In this document: positions 43,016 to 52,119 of the stretch, piece by piece
Layout: the number at the start of each line of letters is the position of its first letter
Numbering within the stretch: position 1 is the first letter of the stretch
NCBI RefSeq assembly: GCF_035953295.1
Contig: NZ_CP108370.1
Coordinates: 6,619,001 to 6,683,000 of the forward strand
Direction of reading: 5' to 3'
Length of the DNA stretch: 64,000 bases
Origin: Streptomyces sp. NBC_01335
GTDB lineage: Bacteria > Actinomycetota > Actinomycetes > Streptomycetales > Streptomycetaceae
Program-made: the position numbers and the translations under genes
The notes under the pieces: generated by a model
What the model was told of the DNA's origin: nothing
Database searches by the model: none
Seen by the model: the letters and a program-made list of their open reading frames with translations, nothing else

Positions 43016-43747
43016 CTACCAGCGGTCGCGGTGCACGACCTCGGCGACCGGGCGGCGGCGGACGGGGCCGAAGTTCCCCTTCGGCCACCCCACCGGAATC
43101 GCGGCGAAGGTCCGCATCTCCTCGGGGATGCCGAGCACCTCCTTCCACTCCTGCTCCAGCATCAGGTGCCAGATGGTGACGTTGGCGGCCAGGCCCAGGG
43201 CGCGCGCCGCCAGAAGGAGGTTCTGCACCCCCGGATAGACGCAGGAGCCCTCCGCCAGAGCCTGGAAGCGGTCCTGCGTGGCCATCAGGCGCTCGCTCGC
43301 CACCGGCCCCAGCGCCACGGCGGAGGCGATCAGGCCCTCCTCGTCCAGGCGGGGCTCGGGGAACCGGTAGCACGGCACGACGAGCGCGGGCGTGTCGGCG
43401 AAGTGGTCGCGCTGGTACTCGATCGCCGCGACCATCCGGCCGTACGCCGCCTCGTCCATGCCCTTCGGCGCGTACTTCCCCGTCGTCGCGAGATAGGCGT
43501 CCACGCACCGCTTCCACAGCGGCGCGAGCTCCGCCATCACCTGGCGGTCGGTCACCACGACGTACTCGTACGCCTGCATGTTGCCGCCGCTCGGGCCCCA
43601 GACCGCCGCCTGGACCAGCCGCTCCACCGTCTCGTACGGCACCGGGTCCGGCGAGAGGCGGCGCATGGCGCGCATGGTGGACATGGTGGCGAAGAGGGCG
43701 GGATCCTCGGTCGCGGAGGCGTCCGTGCTCAGTGTTTCCGTTGTCAT
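43016..43747 (-). CDS. Nitroreductase family protein
   Basis: A 243-residue FMN-dependent oxidoreductase. MSTMRAMRRLSPDPVPYETVE carries the N-terminal arginine-rich FMN-binding pattern; WGPSGGNMQAYEYVVVTD and LLLAARALGLAANVTIWHL are family hallmarks. Substrate is unknown. ATG 43747. It is divergent from the ACP-ketosynthase-hydrolase operon with a 276-bp gap, so it could act in the same pathway, but many such enzymes are general. Confidence 0.88.
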   Translation of the reverse strand: MTTETLSTDASATEDPALFATMSTMRAMRRLSPDPVPYETVERLVQAAVWGPSGGNMQAYEYVVVTDRQVMAELAPLWKRCVDAYLATTGKYAPKGMDEAAYGRMVAAIEYQRDHFADTPALVVPCYRFPEPRLDEEGLIASAVALGPVASERLMATQDRFQALAEGSCVYPGVQNLLLAARALGLAANVTIWHLMLEQEWKEVLGIPEEMRTFAAIPVGWPKGNFGPVRRRPVAEVVHRDRW

Positions 43748-44023
43748 GATCGCGGAGTGTACGGGCCCAAGAGGCGACCCGGACAGGGGCGTTGGGCGTA
43801 CACGAGGGGACCGCGCCGGGGGGCCGTCCGGCAGCGGTGTTCACCCGGGCGGCGGCCACGGATTCGTACACCTGCCCAGACCCCCTCCGCACGGGGGAAC
43901 GCGGGGCCGATCAAGCTCCGTGAGGGCGTATAAAGGGCCCTTCGGAGCAGCCGGCGTCCCCCGATGGCCCACCTCATCCCCACGCGGCAGGCGTCACCGC
44001 GTCACCGAGCGGAGGAGCGCCCC

Positions 44024-44257
44024 ATGAGCACCTCGGAACACATCACCGACCTGCTGGTGTCGAACTTCGGTACCGACCGCGAGTCGATCGGGGACGATGT
44101 GCCGCTCCGTCGGCTACGTCTGGACTCCCTCGCCCTGGAAGAGCTGAGGCTGCTCATCGAGGACCGGATGGACGTCGACCTGGAGGACGTCGAGATCACC
44201 TCCCGCGACACCGTCGGCCGGCTCGTCTCCGCCGTGCACGACAAGGTCACCGCGTGA
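44024..44257 (+). CDS. Acyl carrier protein
   Basis: A 77-residue acyl carrier protein. The phosphopantetheine attachment serine is Ser35 in LRLDSLALEELRLL. It is acidic with the expected four-helix pattern. The ATG at 44024 has GGAGGAG at 44011-44017. Its stop overlaps the start of the ketosynthase by 4 bp. Being next to a ketosynthase rather than in the fab operon, it probably serves specialised metabolism. Confidence 0.93.
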   Translation: MSTSEHITDLLVSNFGTDRESIGDDVPLRRLRLDSLALEELRLLIEDRMDVDLEDVEITSRDTVGRLVSAVHDKVTA

Positions 44258-45525
44258 CGGGCCGGCCGGTCCCCGGACCCTGGCCGCGTCCCCGCCCGGA
44301 GCCGTTCCACGCCGCCGTGACCGGCATCGGCCTGATCACCGCCGCCGGAGTGGGCACCGGCGCCTCGTGGCGCGGGGTCTGCGGCGAGGGGGACGAACCC
44401 TCGGTGCCGCACCGCAGCGAACTCGAAGGGCTGCCCTGCGACTTCTTCTACACCGTCACCGGCCTCGACACCCGGGCCGAACTCGGCATCGCCGCACAGC
44501 GGTTGATGGACCGGTTCTCCCAACTCGCCGTCATCGCGGCCCGCGAGGCGGTGGCCGACGCGGGACTCGCCCCCTCGGTCTGGGACAGCTCCCGGGTCGG
44601 CGTCGTGATCGGCTCGGCCCACGGCGGACTTCCGTTCTACGACGAGCAGCACACCGCCCTCGGCGAGCGCGGCGCACGCCGGGTCTCGCCGAAGCTCGCC
44701 CCTCTCGTCGTCGTCAACGGCGCGGCCAGCAGCGTCACCCTGGACCTCACCGTCCACGGCCCCAGCCTCGCCGTCTCCACCGCCTGCTCCTCCGGCACCG
44801 TCGCCATCGGCACGGCGCACCAGCTCCTGCGCACCGGGGCCTGCGACATCGTGATCGCGGGCGGCGCCGAGTCGGTCTGCTCCCGGCTCCTGATCGCCAG
44901 CGCCTGCCAGATGAAGGCGGTCTCCACCCGCAGGGACGACCCGCGGTCCGCCTGCCGCCCCTTCGACACCCACCGGGACGGCTTCGTCGTCGGCGAGGGC
45001 GCCGGACTGCTGGTCATGGAGCACCCCGACCACGCCCGCGCCCGGGGCGCCACCGTCCGGGCCCACGTCAGCGGCTACGGCGCCGCCAGCGACGCCTTCT
45101 CCACCGTCGCGCCCGAGCCCGACGGCCTCGGCGTCGAACGCGCGCTGCGCACCGCCCTCGCGGACGCGGGGCTCACCGGCGCGGACATCGGCCACGTCAA
45201 CGCGCACGGCACCTCGACCGTCGCCAACGACCTGATCGAGGCGACCATGCTCCACCGGGTCCTCGGCGACCAGGCCCTCGTCACCTCGACGAAGGCGATG
45301 ACCGGTCACACCCTCGGCGCCGCCGGAGGCATCGAGACGGCCCTCACCGTCCTCGCGCTCCAGCACCAGCTGGTCCCGCCCACCGTCAATCTCGACGCGC
45401 CGGACCCGGAGATCCCGGTCGAGGTGGTGAGCAAGGAGGCCAGGCGGCACACCTTCGACCACGCGGCGAAGACCTCGCTGGGCTTCGGCGGCCACAACGC
45501 GGCCCTGATTCTGACCCGGGCCTGA
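44254..45525 (+). CDS. Beta-ketoacyl-ACP synthase (FabF-like)
   Basis: A 423-residue ketosynthase. The catalytic triad is Cys178 (STACSSG), His318 (NAHGTST) and His352 (GHTLGAAGG), with all three present, so a condensing activity is expected. It elongates an acyl chain on the adjacent ACP by two carbons. FabF, type II polyketide KS-alpha and aryl polyene synthases share these motifs; there is no adjacent chain length factor. The GTG at 44254 overlaps the ACP stop, indicating translational coupling. The hydrolase follows 19 nt later. Confidence 0.92.
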   Translation: MTGRPVPGPWPRPRPEPFHAAVTGIGLITAAGVGTGASWRGVCGEGDEPSVPHRSELEGLPCDFFYTVTGLDTRAELGIAAQRLMDRFSQLAVIAAREAVADAGLAPSVWDSSRVGVVIGSAHGGLPFYDEQHTALGERGARRVSPKLAPLVVVNGAASSVTLDLTVHGPSLAVSTACSSGTVAIGTAHQLLRTGACDIVIAGGAESVCSRLLIASACQMKAVSTRRDDPRSACRPFDTHRDGFVVGEGAGLLVMEHPDHARARGATVRAHVSGYGAASDAFSTVAPEPDGLGVERALRTALADAGLTGADIGHVNAHGTSTVANDLIEATMLHRVLGDQALVTSTKAMTGHTLGAAGGIETALTVLALQHQLVPPTVNLDAPDPEIPVEVVSKEARRHTFDHAAKTSLGFGGHNAALILTRA

Positions 45526-45544
45526 GGCGGGAGGAGAGCGAACC

Positions 45545-46582
45545 ATGGGCGAGGAGATCATCCGGTCGCTGTCGGTGCGGGGGGTGCCCTTCGCCTACCG
45601 CCTGCTGAAGCACGGCGGCGGCCCCGAAGGGCCGGAGGCGGCGCCCCCCGCACCGGTGCCGGGCGCCGGACCGGACGGTGCGCGGGTTCCGGGGCCGGGC
45701 GCCGGACCTGACGGGGCTCGTGTGCCGGGGGGCGAGCACGCCGTCACGGCCACCGGCCGCGTGACCGAGCCCGTGGTGGTGCTCGGCGGCGCACTCCAGG
45801 GCATGTACGGGTGGCCCCAGATGGACGACCACCTCGGCCCGCTCGCCGACGTGGTGACCGCCGACCTCCCCGGCATGGGGAGCGCCGGCGCACTGCCGCC
45901 CGGACCGAGCGCCGTACTGCTCCGTGAGGCGGTCACCCGGATCGTCGACGACCTCGGCGCCCCGCGCGTCAACCTCTTCGGCTTCTCGTACGGCACCGCG
46001 ATCGCCTTCGACTGGGCCCGCCACCACCCCGGCCGGGTCGCCCGGATCGCCCTCGGCGGGGTCCCCACGCACATCTCCCCGACCCAGCGCGACCACTGGC
46101 AGCGGGCGGTGGAACGGATGACCGCCGGCGACCCGGTGGGCCTCGCCACCCTCGCCGCCGAGGCCCTGATGTGCATGGAGCCCGAACGGTACGTCCACCG
46201 GGGCGCGTTGGCCCAGCGCTATGTGCGCCGGTCCTTCCTGCACGCGCTGCGCACCTCGCCGCACGCCGCGGACTCGCTGGTACGCGCCCTGGGGGACCGG
46301 CCCGACTTCTCCGGTGGGCTCACCGGGGTGCCGGCGCTGGTCTTCGCCGGCGAGCACGACACGGTGACCTCCCCGGAGCGGCAACGGGAGTTCGCCGCGA
46401 CGGTCGAGGGCAGCCGGTTCCTCACGCTCGCCGACGCCGACCACTGGGTGGTCCTGGAACGCGCGGACGACGTCGCCGAGTTGGCGGCCCGCTTCTTCAC
46501 CGACCGCCCGCTCCCCGCCGACCGGAGGTCCTGCGCGGTGACCCGGCAGAAGCACGCCGCGTCGGGCCGGACCGGCGGCTGA
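45545..46582 (+). CDS. Alpha/beta hydrolase of ACP-KS operon
   Basis: A 345-residue alpha/beta hydrolase. The nucleophile is Ser148 (FSYGTAIAFDW), with Asp in EHDTVTSPE and His in DADHWVVLE. A glycine-proline linker with a short tandem duplication (AGPDGARVPG twice) lies near residues 40-60. ATG 45545 with GGAGGAG just upstream. In this operon it might act as a thioesterase releasing the product, or as an ester or amide-forming enzyme; both are inferences. A strong hairpin follows at 46596. Confidence 0.87.
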   Translation: MGEEIIRSLSVRGVPFAYRLLKHGGGPEGPEAAPPAPVPGAGPDGARVPGPGAGPDGARVPGGEHAVTATGRVTEPVVVLGGALQGMYGWPQMDDHLGPLADVVTADLPGMGSAGALPPGPSAVLLREAVTRIVDDLGAPRVNLFGFSYGTAIAFDWARHHPGRVARIALGGVPTHISPTQRDHWQRAVERMTAGDPVGLATLAAEALMCMEPERYVHRGALAQRYVRRSFLHALRTSPHAADSLVRALGDRPDFSGGLTGVPALVFAGEHDTVTSPERQREFAATVEGSRFLTLADADHWVVLERADDVAELAARFFTDRPLPADRRSCAVTRQKHAASGRTGG

Positions 46583-46595
46583 GGCGCCGCGGTGC

Positions 46596-46623
46596 GTTCA
46601 GGCTGCCGGTGGGCAGCCTGAAC
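46596..46623 (+). terminator. Terminator of ACP-KS-hydrolase operon
   Basis: Perfect 12-bp stem GTTCAGGCTGCC/GGCAGCCTGAAC with a 4-nt loop, 13 nt after the stop. Confidence 0.85.
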
Positions 46624-46761
46624 GTCGTCAGCCCGTCAGCCCGTCAGCCGAGGCGCCTGTTCCTGGGCCAGGCGGACCAGGAGGCCGCTCACCGGGTCCG
46701 TGGGAGGGCCGCCCGCGGACGGACGGCCCCCGTGGTCACCGGTACGGGTCAGCTGCAGGGG

Positions 46762-49248
46762 TCAGTGCCCTTTCCCGTGCCCCTTGTCCTTGTCGTCGCC
46801 CTTGCCGTGCTTCTTCTCGTCGTGCTTCTTGCCGTCCTTGGCCGAGCCGCCGCCGAGGGCCACGCGGACGATCTGCGGGTCGTGGTCGCTCGCCTGGTCG
46901 GCGAACTCCGCGTTGATGTGCACCACGTCGTAGTCGAGCCGGCGGACGCCGGGGCTCGTCAGGATGTGGTCCAGCGTCTGGGAGTTGCCCTCGTACACGT
47001 AGCTGTACTGCTCGTTCGCCGGCAGCGTCGTGATCAGCGGCTTGAGGACCTTGCCGTCGGTCAGCCTGGTCACGGCCGGGGAGAACGCGAAGTCGTTGAG
47101 GTCGCCGAGCGTGATGACCTTGGCCGACTTGTCCGCCGCCAGCAGTGACTTGACGAAGGTGTTGACCTCGGCCGCCTGCTGGATGCGCTTGACCTCCGAA
47201 CTGCGCTCCGGCTCCTGGTTCTTGCCGTGCAGGGGCAGGTCGCCGCCCTTGGAGGCGAAGTGGTTGCCGATGACGAACACGGTCTCGCCGTTGAAGCGGA
47301 ACTCGCCCACCAGCGGCTTGCGGCTGTCCGCCCACGCGGCGCTCGTCGGGTTGATCCGGCCGGGCGAGGCGGAGAGCTCGACGCCCTTGCGGGTGTCCAC
47401 CGCGGTGACGGCGGTCGTCGCGGTGCCGCCCGGGCGGTCCACGAAGGAGACCCGCTTCGGGTTGAAGAGGAAGACGTTGCGGATGTTCCCGCCGGGCTCC
47501 CCGCCGTCCTTGCCGTCCTCGGGGGCGATGTAGCGCCAGGAGTAGCGCGGTCCGCCGGCGGCGACGATCGCGTCGGTGAAGCGCTTCAGGGTCGCCTCGG
47601 AGCCGACCGTGCCGTCGCTGGTGGCGCCGTTGTCGTCCTGGATCTCCTCCAGGGAGACCACGTCCGGCGAGGAGAGGTTGACGGCGATGCCCGAGGCGAG
47701 GGTGTCGAACTTCGTCTGGTCGTCGAGGGCGTCGAGGTTCTCCACGTTGTACGTGGCGACCGCGAGTTCCTTCTTCTTCTGCTTGCGGGTGACCTCGCGC
47801 TTCAGCCCGTTGTCGGTCCGCGTGCCGACCTCGGTGGCCTGGAGGGCGTAGCCGCCGAAGGAGACGTAGTCCAGGACGCCCGTCGTCGTGCCGGAGAGCA
47901 CGTCGCCCACGTTCGCGGTGGGGACCGGCCGGGCGGTGTCCAGGGACATCACCTCGATGCGCCCGGTGTTCTGGTCGGTGTACGAGGTGTAGAGCGTGCC
48001 GCCGCGCGCGCTCGGGTTCTCGTTCGGCTTGACCGTGACCCACATCTCGCCGTACGAGTTCGTCGCGCCGATGACCCGGGTGTCCGCGATCTGCACGCGG
48101 ACGCCTTCGAGGGACTCGTACAGGTCGAGGGCGTAGGTGTCCGGCTGCAGGGGGAGCGCCTCGATCGAGCCGCCGCCCGCGGTGGGCGTGTACGCGGCGG
48201 GTACCGAGGACGCGTCGAGCACGACCGGCGCGGGCAGGGCGTTGCCGTGCGACAGCACCGTGGTCTTCGGGGTGCCGATCTCGGTGACGGACTGGGTGCC
48301 GGTGCCCGGGTAGTACTCGTCCACCTTGCCGCTGACCAGGACCGAGTCGCCGGCGACGACGCCGGGAGCGGCGGAGCCGGTGAAGACGAAGACCGCCTCG
48401 CTGGTGCGGGCGTCCGCGTCCGGGGCGGTGTCCTGGAGCCAGTAGCCGCGCGAGCCGCTCGTGCGGACGCCGGTGACGACGCCCGGTACCGCAGTGACGG
48501 TCTGGCCGTCGAGCGGCGAGAGGCGGGTGGTGCCCTGGATGTTGTGCACGCGGACGGTGCCCGGCTCGGTGGGCTCGCCCGGCTCGCCGGGGTCGGTGGA
48601 GCCGCCGCCGGAGGTCTGGCCGGCCGTGTTGACCGGGGTCGGGGCGCCCGCGGCGAAGTCGGCGGAGTTGTCGTCGGTGTCGGCGAGCGAGGCGGCACGG
48701 GCCACCGAGGAGGTGGCGGACGGGGCGGGGGCGGGGCCGGTCTCGCGGACGACGGCGGAGCCGTACCCGACGAGGTCGACGATCCGGGTGTCGATGGCGC
48801 AGTCGGCCGCGGTCTTGCAGGTGAGCGGGGTGGTACCGGAGACCAGGGCGACCGTGCCGCTGCCCGCGGCCATCGCGACGGTGCCGGTGGCGTCCGGGGT
48901 GGGCAGGGCGACCGTGCCGCCCGTACCCGCGGACTCGGCCACGAGGTAGCGACCGCCCGGGGCGACGGAGCCGGTGAGGGGGGACACCTGCCAGAGCGAG
49001 CCGGCGGACGGGGTCCCGGGCAGGTACTGGACGCTGTAGCCCGAGAGGTCGAACGCCGCGCCGCCCGCGTTGCCCAGCTCGATGAAGTCACGGGTGAGCG
49101 TGGCACCCGAGTTGCCCCCGCCGCCGTAGACCTCCGAGATCACGGCGCCCGCGGACGGGGTGGCGAAGGCGGCGGGCAGGGCCGTCACCGACAGCGCGAC
49201 GGCGACGACCCCGGCCAGCGCGGCCGAACGGGCTCTGGATATCTGCAC
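46762..49248 (-). CDS. ExeM/NucH-like extracellular nuclease
   Basis: A 828-residue secreted protein. A signal peptide (SAALAGVVAVALSVTALPA) precedes a lamin-tail domain (SAGAVISEVYGGGGNSG, LTRDFIELGN) at residues 30-180, a beta-sandwich middle with OB-like segment (VHNIQGTTRLSPLDGQTV), and an endonuclease/exonuclease/phosphatase domain from about residue 500 (VATYNVENLDALDD, SLEEIQDDNG, VITLGDLNDFAF, ASDHDPQIVRVAL). It ends in a lysine/histidine-rich tail. Such proteins degrade extracellular DNA. GTG start at 49248 with GGGGCAG. The promoter matches the amidase promoter. Confidence 0.9.
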   Translation of the reverse strand: MQISRARSAALAGVVAVALSVTALPAAFATPSAGAVISEVYGGGGNSGATLTRDFIELGNAGGAAFDLSGYSVQYLPGTPSAGSLWQVSPLTGSVAPGGRYLVAESAGTGGTVALPTPDATGTVAMAAGSGTVALVSGTTPLTCKTAADCAIDTRIVDLVGYGSAVVRETGPAPAPSATSSVARAASLADTDDNSADFAAGAPTPVNTAGQTSGGGSTDPGEPGEPTEPGTVRVHNIQGTTRLSPLDGQTVTAVPGVVTGVRTSGSRGYWLQDTAPDADARTSEAVFVFTGSAAPGVVAGDSVLVSGKVDEYYPGTGTQSVTEIGTPKTTVLSHGNALPAPVVLDASSVPAAYTPTAGGGSIEALPLQPDTYALDLYESLEGVRVQIADTRVIGATNSYGEMWVTVKPNENPSARGGTLYTSYTDQNTGRIEVMSLDTARPVPTANVGDVLSGTTTGVLDYVSFGGYALQATEVGTRTDNGLKREVTRKQKKKELAVATYNVENLDALDDQTKFDTLASGIAVNLSSPDVVSLEEIQDDNGATSDGTVGSEATLKRFTDAIVAAGGPRYSWRYIAPEDGKDGGEPGGNIRNVFLFNPKRVSFVDRPGGTATTAVTAVDTRKGVELSASPGRINPTSAAWADSRKPLVGEFRFNGETVFVIGNHFASKGGDLPLHGKNQEPERSSEVKRIQQAAEVNTFVKSLLAADKSAKVITLGDLNDFAFSPAVTRLTDGKVLKPLITTLPANEQYSYVYEGNSQTLDHILTSPGVRRLDYDVVHINAEFADQASDHDPQIVRVALGGGSAKDGKKHDEKKHGKGDDKDKGHGKGH

Positions 49249-49282
49249 GGGTACTGCCCCCAAAGTGTGTAGTGAGAGCAGA

Positions 49283-49311
49283 AAGCTATGCGCGTAGAAC
49301 GTGCATGACAA
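49283..49311 (-). promoter_or_regulatory. Nuclease promoter, TTGTCA-N17-TAGCTT
   Basis: On the minus strand TTGTCA (49311-49306) is followed after 17 nt by TAGCTT (49288-49283), 34 nt before the start codon. It shares TTGTCATGCA with the amidase promoter. Confidence 0.65.
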
Positions 49312-49520
49312 GGCATCAGAGGTTAAATCCCCGCATCGTGTGGGTGAGTTGCCGGTGCGGCGGGGTACCGGTCGGTGATGTGTTCGAGCATGAAGGAGCA
49401 GACGGCGGGTGGTACCCGACGCGTACGGACGGCACGGCCGGGACCGGGTGATGACGCACCGGGTCCGACGCCGCGCGCTGATCCGCCGAGGACGGCGGGA
49501 CACCCCGTAGGGTCCGAAGC

Positions 49521-51047
49521 ATGACTCCGAGCTCGGCGCGTCCCGGTCCGCAGGGGCCCGGTACACCTCCCGGTTCCCCTTCCGGCTCCGGCGGCTCCGG
49601 GCCGGGGGAACCCGACCCCCACCGGTGGCGCGCCCTCGCGGTCTGCCTGGTGGCCGGGTTCATGACCCTGCTGGACGTGTCGATCGTCAACGTGGCGCTG
49701 CCGTCCATCAAGGAAGGGCTGCGCACCCCCGAATCGGACCTCCAGTGGGTGCTCTCCGGCTACGCCCTCGCCTTCGGGCTCTTCCTGATCCCGGCCGGGC
49801 GGCTCGGCGACGCGCGAGGACGGCGCCCGGTGTTCATGATCGGGCTCGCCCTCTTCACGCTCTCCTCCGCTGCCTGCGGCGCCGCCCAGTCCAGCCTCTG
49901 GCTGGTGGTCGCCCGACTGGTCCAGGGGCTCGCGGGCGGTCTGCTCTCGCCCCAGATCTCCGCCCTGATCCAGCAGATGTTCTCAGGGCGCGAACGCGGC
50001 CGGGCCTTCGGGATGTTCGGCACGGTCGTCGGCATCTCCACCGCCGTGGGGCCGCTGCTCGGCGGGCTGCTGATCCAGCTGGCCGGCGCGGAGGAGGGCT
50101 GGCGCTGGGTGTTCTACGTCAACCTTCCGCTCGGCGTGGTCTGCCTGCTGCTGGCCCGCAAGCTGCTGCCCGACACCCCGTCGGCCGGCCGCGTACGCGC
50201 CCGCGACCTGGACCCGCTCGGTGTGCTGCTGCTCGGCGCGGGCGTGCTCTGCCTGCTGCTGCCGTTCGTCCAGGCCCAGCAGTGGCACGGCGACGAGAAA
50301 TGGCTGCTGCTCCTCGTCGCCGCGGCGCTGCTCGCCGCCTTCGTCGCCTGGGAGGCGCGCTGCGCGGGCGGGGGCACCCAGCCGGTGCTGGACCTGTCGC
50401 TCTTCCGGCTGCGCTCGTACTGGCTGGGCTGTCTGCTGATCCTGCTGTACTTCGCCGGGTTCACCTCGATCTTCTTCGTCACCACGCTCTACCTCCAGTC
50501 CGGTCTCGGCTACAGCGCCCTCCAGGCAGGCCTGGCCATCTCCCCGTTCGCGGTCGGCTCGGGCCTCTCGGCCATGATCGGCGGCCGGCTGGTGAGCAGG
50601 TTCGGGCGCCCACTGGTCGTCGTGGGGCTGGGCATGGTCGCGGTCGGTCTCGCCGGAACGGCCCTCGCCGTGCACCAGGTACCGGGACACAACGCCGGAT
50701 GGGCGATGGCCGCCCCCCTGCTGTTCGGGGGCATCGGCAGCGGGCTGGTCATCGCCCCCAACCAGACGCTCACCCTCTCCGACGTACCGGTGGCCCACGC
50801 GGGCAGCGCGGGCGGCACGCTCCAGACCGGCCAGCGCGTCGGCTCAGCGATCGGCATCGCGGCGGTCGGGTCCGTCTTCTTCGCCCAGGTCACCGGCGAC
50901 GGGTGGGCCACGGCGTACGACCACGGCCTCATCGTCTCGGTCGCCTTCGTCTGCGCCGGACTCCTCGCCGCGATCGCCGACGTGGTGGCCGGGCGCCGAC
51001 ACGGCAGGCGTACGGGCAAGGGGGCGGGGGCGACCGGCGGCGCGTGA
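49521..51047 (+). CDS. MFS transporter, DHA2/EmrB-type
   Basis: A 508-residue membrane protein of the 14-helix DHA2 drug:proton antiporter family. The N-terminus is a proline/glycine-rich cytosolic segment. Transmembrane segments begin at ALAVCLVAGFMTLLDVSIVN, with the family motif D1/motif A at GRLGDARGRRPVF and motif C-like GTVVGISTAVGPLLGG. The ATG at 49521 is preceded 7 nt upstream by TAGGGT, a -10-like hexamer, so the mRNA may be leaderless. Substrate unknown. It is convergent with the DMT transporter. Confidence 0.9.
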   Translation: MTPSSARPGPQGPGTPPGSPSGSGGSGPGEPDPHRWRALAVCLVAGFMTLLDVSIVNVALPSIKEGLRTPESDLQWVLSGYALAFGLFLIPAGRLGDARGRRPVFMIGLALFTLSSAACGAAQSSLWLVVARLVQGLAGGLLSPQISALIQQMFSGRERGRAFGMFGTVVGISTAVGPLLGGLLIQLAGAEEGWRWVFYVNLPLGVVCLLLARKLLPDTPSAGRVRARDLDPLGVLLLGAGVLCLLLPFVQAQQWHGDEKWLLLLVAAALLAAFVAWEARCAGGGTQPVLDLSLFRLRSYWLGCLLILLYFAGFTSIFFVTTLYLQSGLGYSALQAGLAISPFAVGSGLSAMIGGRLVSRFGRPLVVVGLGMVAVGLAGTALAVHQVPGHNAGWAMAAPLLFGGIGSGLVIAPNQTLTLSDVPVAHAGSAGGTLQTGQRVGSAIGIAAVGSVFFAQVTGDGWATAYDHGLIVSVAFVCAGLLAAIADVVAGRRHGRRTGKGAGATGGA

Positions 51048-51084
51048 CGGGCGGGGCGTGACCGGCGCCCGGAGGCGGAGCCTT

Positions 51085-51957
51085 CTACTTCACGCGGCGC
51101 GGGGGCAGCGGGTTCCCGGAGGCGAGCGGCGACCGGGAGAGCTCCAGGCAGCCCACGCCGATCAGGGCGACCGCCACCAGCTCCGGCAGCAGCCACCATC
51201 CGGTGCGCAGCGTCTCCCCGAAGAGCGTCACCCCGTACAGGATGCTGATCAGCGCGTCGCCGAGCGTCAGCATCGGCTGGACCGCCACCAGCGTGCCCGC
51301 CTGAAGGGCGTTCTGGAGCAGGTACAGCGCCCCCACCCCGGCCGCCGCCGTGGCGTAGAGCTGCCAGGCGGCGAGCAGTTGGGTCACCCCGCCCGAGCCG
51401 TCGAGGCGGCCCATGGCGTCCTTCATCAGCGCCGCCGTCAGCGCGTAACCGCAGGCGGCGGCGAGCCCGAGCAGCGCCGCACGGGTGTTGCGCCGGGACG
51501 CCAGGGCCGCCACGATCAGGGCCGCCTCGAAGATCCCGGTGACCACGAGCGCCACGACCCAGTCGGTGCCCCGTACGGTGTCGTGGCCCCCGCCCGGGGC
51601 CGCCGACGCCATGCCCAGGGCCAGGCCGATCGTCACGGCCGCGACGCCGTACCAGACCTGGCGCGGGACCTGGACGCGCATGACGAACCCGGCCAGCAGC
51701 AGGGTCGAGGGGAGCTCGATCACGAAGATCGGCTGCACCACCGCGATCGGCCCGGTCGCGAGCGCCACGGCCTGGCAGACGGCCGCGACGACCACCAGCG
51801 CGATCCCGCCGATCCACACCTTCTGGCGCAGCAGATGGCCGAACAGGGAGAGCCGCATCGCCGCGGAGTCCGGCACGTTGACGGCCGCCCGGCGCTGGAG
51901 GACCGAGGCGGCGCCGTTGCTGAGCGCGGTCAGGACGGCGAACAGGACGCTGATCAC
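51085..51957 (-). CDS. DMT family transporter
   Basis: A 290-residue integral membrane protein with about nine or ten hydrophobic segments (MISVLFAVLTALSNGAASVL, VWIGGIALVVVAAVCQAVA, AAGVGALYLLQNAL and others), resembling the DMT/EamA-like actinobacterial family. Substrate unknown. GTG start at 51957. Confidence 0.85.
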   Translation of the reverse strand: MISVLFAVLTALSNGAASVLQRRAAVNVPDSAAMRLSLFGHLLRQKVWIGGIALVVVAAVCQAVALATGPIAVVQPIFVIELPSTLLLAGFVMRVQVPRQVWYGVAAVTIGLALGMASAAPGGGHDTVRGTDWVVALVVTGIFEAALIVAALASRRNTRAALLGLAAACGYALTAALMKDAMGRLDGSGGVTQLLAAWQLYATAAAGVGALYLLQNALQAGTLVAVQPMLTLGDALISILYGVTLFGETLRTGWWLLPELVAVALIGVGCLELSRSPLASGNPLPPRRVK

Positions 51958-52119
51958 CGGTCCATCATGCGGGCGCTGAGGCTCCCGCCCCGGTCACACG
52001 GGCTGTTCGAGTGTGTCGGCGGTCCCGGGCCGTCCCTCCTCCGGCCGCCCGGCGGAACACCGGTCCAGCGACCCCATCGCGGACCGGAACTGTCCGCAAG
52101 TCCGCGTACCGTGCCGGAC

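Noticed and set aside
44024..46582. Type II polyketide minimal cluster
   Set aside because: There is no chain length factor, cyclase or ketoreductase, so a standard aromatic polyketide cluster is not supported.
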